Origin: Impatiens glandulifera | Lineage: Eukaryota; Streptophyta; Magnoliopsida; Ericales; Balsaminaceae | Direction: 5' to 3' | Assembly: GCF_907164915.1 (NCBI RefSeq) | Contig: NC_061864.1 | Location: 4,981,389-5,045,388 of the forward strand | DNA: 64,000 bases | Shown: piece by piece, positions 59,421 to 64,000 of the stretch | Layout of the letters: each line of letters begins with the position of its first letter | Numbering within the stretch: the stretch's first letter is position 1 | The notes under the pieces: model-generated | What the model was told of the DNA's origin: nothing | The model's input: the letters and a program-made list of their open reading frames with translations, nothing else | Databases searched by the model: none | Translations under genes and position numbers: made by a program

Positions 59421-61910
59421 ATTTATATGAAAAAAAATGTATACCTAGCTAGGAGTCCTTATTTAATTTTAGTTTGATATGAAATTATATTTTAAATAAA
59501 ACTAAATATTATCTATCAATTTAAATATTTAAATTTAGTTATGTAATACACAAATCACAAACTATACTAAAAAAGACACATCTTTTAGTCAAATCAACAA
59601 GGTGTCAATAAGATTGTCATTTTCTTGACACGTTTTCTCCTCAAATTATTTTCTAATTATAACAACCATTTGAATTATATTATTCTCTTAATTTTAAAAT
59701 TATGTTTAAGAATTAGTGATAAATAAATAACAAAAAAATGATAATTTCTAATAGATGAGTATATGTGAGATTTAAAAAATATATATATATTGATCTAAAT
59801 AAAATAAATAAACTTAAAACGTCTTCAGTTGAAACTAAATTCATTAATTTTGTTAACTTTCTCCCCTTCAAATAGAAATTATATTAATTATTTTATTTAT
59901 TATTATTTTTTTTGTTTAGAGATATAAAGAGAGTATGAATTTAACCTTTTTAAATTTGTATTTTGTATTATTTATTTATTTATTTAAATGATGGTAAGAT
60001 TGACCCATTAATTAATGTTCAAAGCAGTTTAAGCATTTAAATTATTTGGTTTTGTTTGAGAAGTAACTGCAAATTTTAGTCAAAGTAAAATTATAAATTG
60101 AGGTTGTTTGAGTTTAGGTTACTGGATTTATTTGAATATGAATTTTGATTTTAAAATAAATTTTGTTTGATTTAAAAAATAAATGATATTATTTGAGTAA
60201 CTCCAAATATTATCCTGGATAAGAAAATTAATTAGTTGTCTCCAATTCAAATAAGATCAATTGACTATTAACATGAGGGTTTTAAAAAGAAGTCATATGT
60301 GTACATATCAATCATCCTATATAGAAAAAATAAAATTTAATTTATTAATGATAATGATAATTATATATTTATTAAAATAAATAATTGGTAATAAAGTATT
60401 GATTCTATATAATAATATTATTCTTTTTGGCTTCTTTTATGTTGTTTATAAATTTTAGTTTGTACATGGCATCTTACTTATTTTTGTTGAAAATGAAAAA
60501 AAATCCACTAATTTGTGTATTTGCAAGACTGCACATAAAAAGAGTGAAACACAGTAAAAACAATAACATCAACTTAAGATTCATGTCATAATTTTCAATA
60601 TAATCTCAAAATCAACTAGCAAATTAATGAGAGCTTTTTTTAATAAATATTTTTATTTGAGCTTTTATAAATATATAGAAGCAAAAAAAACCGCATGTTT
60701 TCTATCTAGTCCCGAGAAATTGAGGCCCCATGCAAAAAGAATTAAATTGTGACTCACAAAGTTTTAAAAAATGATATTAAATTTATAAGGAGAGACATTT
60801 TAAAACTTAGTCTCTAATACTTTAAATATCAAAGTTGATCATTTTTTTACTAACAAGACATAACAAAATATCAACTTTTTAAATTTATTTTACAACAACT
60901 TTAATATATAATGTTAGTGTACACATTTTAAAATTGTTTCAAATAAATAACTAGTTATTAAGAGAATGATAGAAAAAAAAAAATGAAATCAATTTTTTTT
61001 TTGTCAATCTTCTTTTTTAAAACATAATAATGTTTTAGTTGATTTATTCATTATTACTTTTATTACTAAAAAAATCTAATATATTTTTAAATATATATTT
61101 ATATATTTTATTATTTAATTTATTTATTCTCCCTATTATTACTTTAAAATATAAATAAATAAGTTAACTAATAAAATATATATTTGCAAATTAATATGTA
61201 AAAGAGATAAATTATTAATGAAGATGAAAAAACATTTCACATCATTTTTTTAAAATATTTTTGTTCTCAATATCATGCATACATTAAATATATAAATACA
61301 ATATTCACTATATAAAATTTGTTATAATATATATATATATATATATAATATTAATACAATTGAGATAAAAAAATATTAATTAAATAATTAATAATACTAT
61401 ATTTTATTTAAAATTTTGAGAAATTTGAAACCTCAATTATAAAATGGAGCTATATATATAATTGGATATATAGGTTGCCTTCCCTATTTCCGGGTATGAT
61501 GAGGTAGATGGTATAATAATTAATCATAAAAAAATGGGTAAGTCAAAAGTGTGCCCTCACTTTCGAGTATCCCACACCGATTTTAAGTCTTGTTTAATAA
61601 TCTGTTATTTATAATAATAATAAAAAATCAAAATTTTGTTAAGAGTAGTGACATTTTCGAACAAATCTTGATTTATATTTCCTTATCTCTTTTATCTATA
61701 TATATATATATGTTAGTTTTTGTTTATTGTTTTCACAACGAAAACTAGTGACATAATCTCCGCTCTAACTTAAACCGTTTTAAGTGATAGTTGAATTCGT
61801 TACTTTCAAAATAAGTGTAAACTATTAAAGAAATCATAAAAATGCAAAAAAATACTTAATTAAAAAAATAAAGAAGAAGAGTTTTTGTAGATAGGTAGAG
61901 GTTGGAATAC

Positions 61911-61918
61911 TATAAATA
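61911..61918 (+). promoter_or_regulatory. TATA box of peptide gene 2
   Basis: TATAAATA, 105 bases before the ATG at 62016, in the same GGTTGGAATAC context as copy 1. Confidence 0.75.
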
Positions 61919-62015
61919 GAAGGGCATGCAATATAATCAAATCATCTGGTCTTGATATTTCATAAATTTATATATTATTATAAAGTTTACTTGTTAATTT
62001 GTGCATCCATCATCC

Positions 62016-62414
62016 ATGGTTTCTTCTTCTTCCAAGAGTGCTTTGTTTCTCCTTTGCACTCTACTTTTTGCATGTGTCCTTCTAGCATCATCATCATCTG
62101 TTGAACCTAGTACCACTTCGACTCACCAGACAGGTCAGTTTTATGGTTTTTGAGTTTGTATTTGCATATAATATTATGTTCTCATGAAAAAAAAAATCTG
62201 TTTTGATTTGAATTATTAATAATGTATGGATGATATTAATGGTGCAGAGGCAAATATGGCGTCGGGTGGTGAAGGCGTGGAGGTAGAGACGACGAGTGAC
62301 AAAACTGGAGAATCAAAACAACAACAAAGACGTCCATGCCGTCCCGGTTTTTATTGTTGTAAGTTTATAGGTTCCAACTTGTGTACCAAGTGCTGCCGAG
62401 ACCACACAACCTAG
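62016..62414 (+). CDS. Small secreted six-cysteine peptide precursor, copy 2
   Basis: Exon 1 is 62016..62133 and exon 2 is 62248..62414, giving 94 aa. Signal peptide (KSALFLLCTLLFACVLLASS), acidic middle (GGEGVEVETTSDKTGESKQ) and basic Cys-rich end (RPCRPGFYCC...LCTKCC) with Cys at 70, 76, 77, 85, 88, 89. The Cys spacing is identical to copy 1, while residues between cysteines differ (RFAGPSR versus KFIGSNL), which suggests that the scaffold is kept and the loops change. The middle region is 8 residues shorter than in copy 1. Both copies have the intron at the same place and phase. Confidence 0.85.
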
Positions 62415-62721
62415 CTAGGATCTTGCCAACTAAATAAATAAATTACAAGAATCTTGTAATAATATCTGGGCTAGCTTTTTATATGTATTAATAAAATATA
62501 TATATAGCAATTCCATGCTTGCTTAGTTGCACGTTAATGTGGATGTTGTTATTTGGAATAAAATGGCTCAGATCATGTTATATGTTTAACTTTTTATCTT
62601 TTAATTAATTATGGTCCTTTATTGAGATATGTTGGAAAGGAATTAAAAGGGTGATACATATATAATTATTAATTAATCAAATGGAATGCATATATATTAA
62701 AAAAAAATCACAAAAACTGAT

Positions 62722-62793
62722 TGCGTCTGCCGGGAGTCGAACCCGGGTCTATTGCTTGGAAGGCAATTATCCTAACCGTTGGACTACAAACGC
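62722..62793 (-). tRNA. trnG-UCC: tRNA-Gly(UCC)
   Basis: A 72-base cloverleaf on the minus strand. Acceptor stem GCGTTTG/CAGACGC with discriminator A, D-arm GTCC...GGAT, anticodon stem ATTGC/GCAAT with loop CTTCCAA (anticodon TCC), T-arm CCGGG-TTCGACT-CCCGG. Boxes A and B are present internally. The context is nuclear (no organelle genes nearby). No CCA is encoded. Confidence 0.95.
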
Positions 62794-63155
62794 TTATTGA
62801 TTAGAAAAATATATTATTGATTATACATAATAATGTTTAAACATATTTAGTTTTAACTTATCAACTGCAGAACACGTTAAGCCTACAAATTAACTTGGAA
62901 TTAGGTCACGCACGCATTATATAGAGAGGCATCGACTATATATATATTAATAGTGTCTGGTAATGGGGACAAGTTCATTTATATATGATGGGAATTTGCC
63001 AACTTGACAGTCCTTCTTCTTCTTCATCTTCTCCTCTTCCCATACTAATAATAAAGACTCCACCTTTTTCTCTCCACACCCGTCTCTGTCTTCTTCATCT
63101 TATTCTGCAAAGAATTTCTCATCTGCCCATTTCGATATTGCTTGCTTCACAATTG

Positions 63156-63320
63156 GTAAGTTCATCCACACTTTTCTTCTATGCCAAAACTTCATCTACT
63201 TTCCGTTGACCTTAAATTTCCATTGATCCGTCTCTTCTTACTTTAATTTTTTCATCAGATTTGCCACCATCAAACGCGTTATCATCACTTAATATTAGGG
63301 TTTTTTCTTTTTCATTGCAG
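63156..63320 (+). other. Probable 5' UTR intron of the phytolongin gene
   Basis: Donor TTG|GTAAGTTC at 63,155/63,156 and acceptor TTTTTCATTGCAG at 63,320, upstream of the ATG at 63453, in a pyrimidine-rich leader (TCTTCTTCTTCATC...). Inferred from consensus only. Confidence 0.55.
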
Positions 63321-63452
63321 GGACTTAGATACGACTCATGATTGACTTCATGCTTGAATTTTTATCTGAATTATGTTTCCCCCCTTTGGTATATATAGAA
63401 CTTAATTGATTGAAATATTGGATCTTGAGAGTTACTGTCTCTGTTTTAAACG

Positions 63453-64000
63453 ATGGGTTCAATGCAAAATACTGTCTTTTACTGCTGTGTATTGAAGGGA
63501 GATCAAATTGTGTATACTTACAACAGTAATGGAGATCCTGAAATTGAAAAGCTAGCTTCATTGTGCTTAGAAAGGATTCCTTCCTTTCATAAATGGTATT
63601 TTCAGACTATGAACCATAAGACTTTCGGGTTTCTAATGGAAGAGAATTACGTTTACTTTACAATTGCAGACCAGGGTCTTGGTAATTCCGGTGTTCACAG
63701 CTTCTTAAAACATGTTATGGAGGAATTCAGAAAGGCTTCCAAGAAGGGTACTTTGAGAAGAACAATGTCTAATGTTAATTCTCACGCCTTACAAGAACAG
63801 TTACTTCCAGTAGTCCATAGATTGATCGCCTCGTTGGAGAAGGTTTCCCAGAATAGAACTGAATGGCCAACCGAGGCTCTGTCAAGTGACAATAATGCAA
63901 ATGGAAGACAAAACGAGACAGCTGTTTCTACGAAAATGCCTTTGTTGGGTAGGCCAGGGAAACATGAGAAAAGGAAGATGAAGGATCATCATCATCATAT
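63453..64000 (+). CDS. PHYL1.1-like: Phytolongin (Phyl1-like), 5' part, runs off right edge
   Basis: Open from ATG 63453 to the window end (182 codons). It starts MGSMQNTVFYCCVLKGDQIV, followed by a longin domain over about residues 1-115: CLERIPSFHKWYFQTMNHKT, FGFLMEENYVYFTIADQGLG, FLKHVMEEFRKASKKG. A connecting region follows (PVVHRLIASLEKVSQN), then a basic stretch (GRPGKHEKRKMKDHHHH). Phytolongins are plant longin proteins that have lost the SNARE motif, keep a C-terminal membrane anchor and act in vesicle trafficking; the anchor would lie beyond the window. The upstream ATG at 62985 belongs to another frame with no family character. Confidence 0.85.
   Translation, partial: MGSMQNTVFYCCVLKGDQIVYTYNSNGDPEIEKLASLCLERIPSFHKWYFQTMNHKTFGFLMEENYVYFTIADQGLGNSGVHSFLKHVMEEFRKASKKGTLRRTMSNVNSHALQEQLLPVVHRLIASLEKVSQNRTEWPTEALSSDNNANGRQNETAVSTKMPLLGRPGKHEKRKMKDHHHH

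Larger units (their letters stand above)
59425..62690. repeat. Segmental duplication, copy 2 (empty Helitron site, SPH lost, peptide gene 2)
   Basis: Aligns with 54,650-59,150. It lacks the Helitron (empty site at 60,251/60,252) and nearly all of the S-protein homologue; about 60,340-60,380 joins upstream flank to the last bases of that gene. It contains an extra AT-rich piece at about 60,700-61,500 similar to the 22.4-24.4 kb repeat family (60,980-61,190), and a TA run near 61,327-61,347. Confidence 0.88.

Noticed and set aside
58355..62414. Calling the six-cysteine peptides Ib-AMP orthologues
   Set aside because: Ib-AMPs have four Cys with CC-x8-C-x3-C and multi-peptide precursors; these have six Cys, different spacing and a single peptide per precursor.
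62985..63209. 74-codon frame upstream of the phytolongin
   Set aside because: Ser/Pro/Leu-rich translation of a pyrimidine-rich 5' leader that spans the inferred UTR intron donor; not in frame with the longin domain.

Overview
The window is nuclear DNA of a dicot plant. It is strongly AT-rich, with GT-AG introns, long TA microsatellites, many small TIR transposons, a Helitron, and plant-specific gene families (DC1 proteins, OBL-type class 3 lipases, an S-protein homologue, an IDD-like zinc finger, a phytolongin). I cannot fix the species. A C-terminal cysteine pattern loosely like the Impatiens seed peptides gives only a weak hint of Balsaminaceae/Ericales.

Layout. 0-7.6 kb: two tandem class 3 (oil-body type) lipase genes on the minus strand; the first runs off the left edge and the second is complete with five exons. 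10.4-11.3 kb: one end of a CACTA transposon built from about ten hairpin units. 13.4-46.7 kb: a scattered cluster of five apparently usable DC1-domain genes, all on the minus strand (13.4, 16.7, 39.9, 43.5, 45.2 kb), with at least four broken DC1 fragments (19.5, 34.7, 37.1, 39.1 kb). The genes fall into two subfamilies: 13.4 and 39.9 kb versus 16.7, 43.5 and 45.2 kb. Most have an intron separating the DC1 modules from a C-terminal tail, which is a coiled coil in four of the five. Inside this cluster, at 25.7-28.0 kb on the plus strand, is a six-exon gene whose conceptual product joins an IDD-like three-finger zinc domain, a long Pro/Gln/Arg linker and a PP2C phosphatase. 47.6-53.9 kb: a nine-exon membrane-anchored glycerophosphodiester phosphodiesterase (GDPD4-like), plus strand. 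54.65-62.69 kb: a tandem segmental duplication carrying two copies of a gene for a small secreted six-cysteine peptide. Copy 1 also has a frameshifted S-protein homologue and a 1,330-bp Helitron holding four 293-bp repeats with tRNA-like A and B boxes; copy 2 keeps the exact empty site. 62.7 kb: tRNA-Gly(UCC), minus strand. 63.45 kb to the right edge: a phytolongin (Phyl1-like) gene, truncated by the window.

There is no operon logic here. The genes are independent housekeeping or signalling loci among local tandem duplicates. The most notable observations are the zinc finger-PP2C fusion, the Helitron with its paralogous empty site and internal pol III-like array, the paired six-cysteine peptide genes, and the DC1 birth-and-death cluster (intron loss, a shared frameshift, a mosaic copy). 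Coordinates of spliced genes were worked out by hand from reading frame and splice consensus; no transcript evidence was available.
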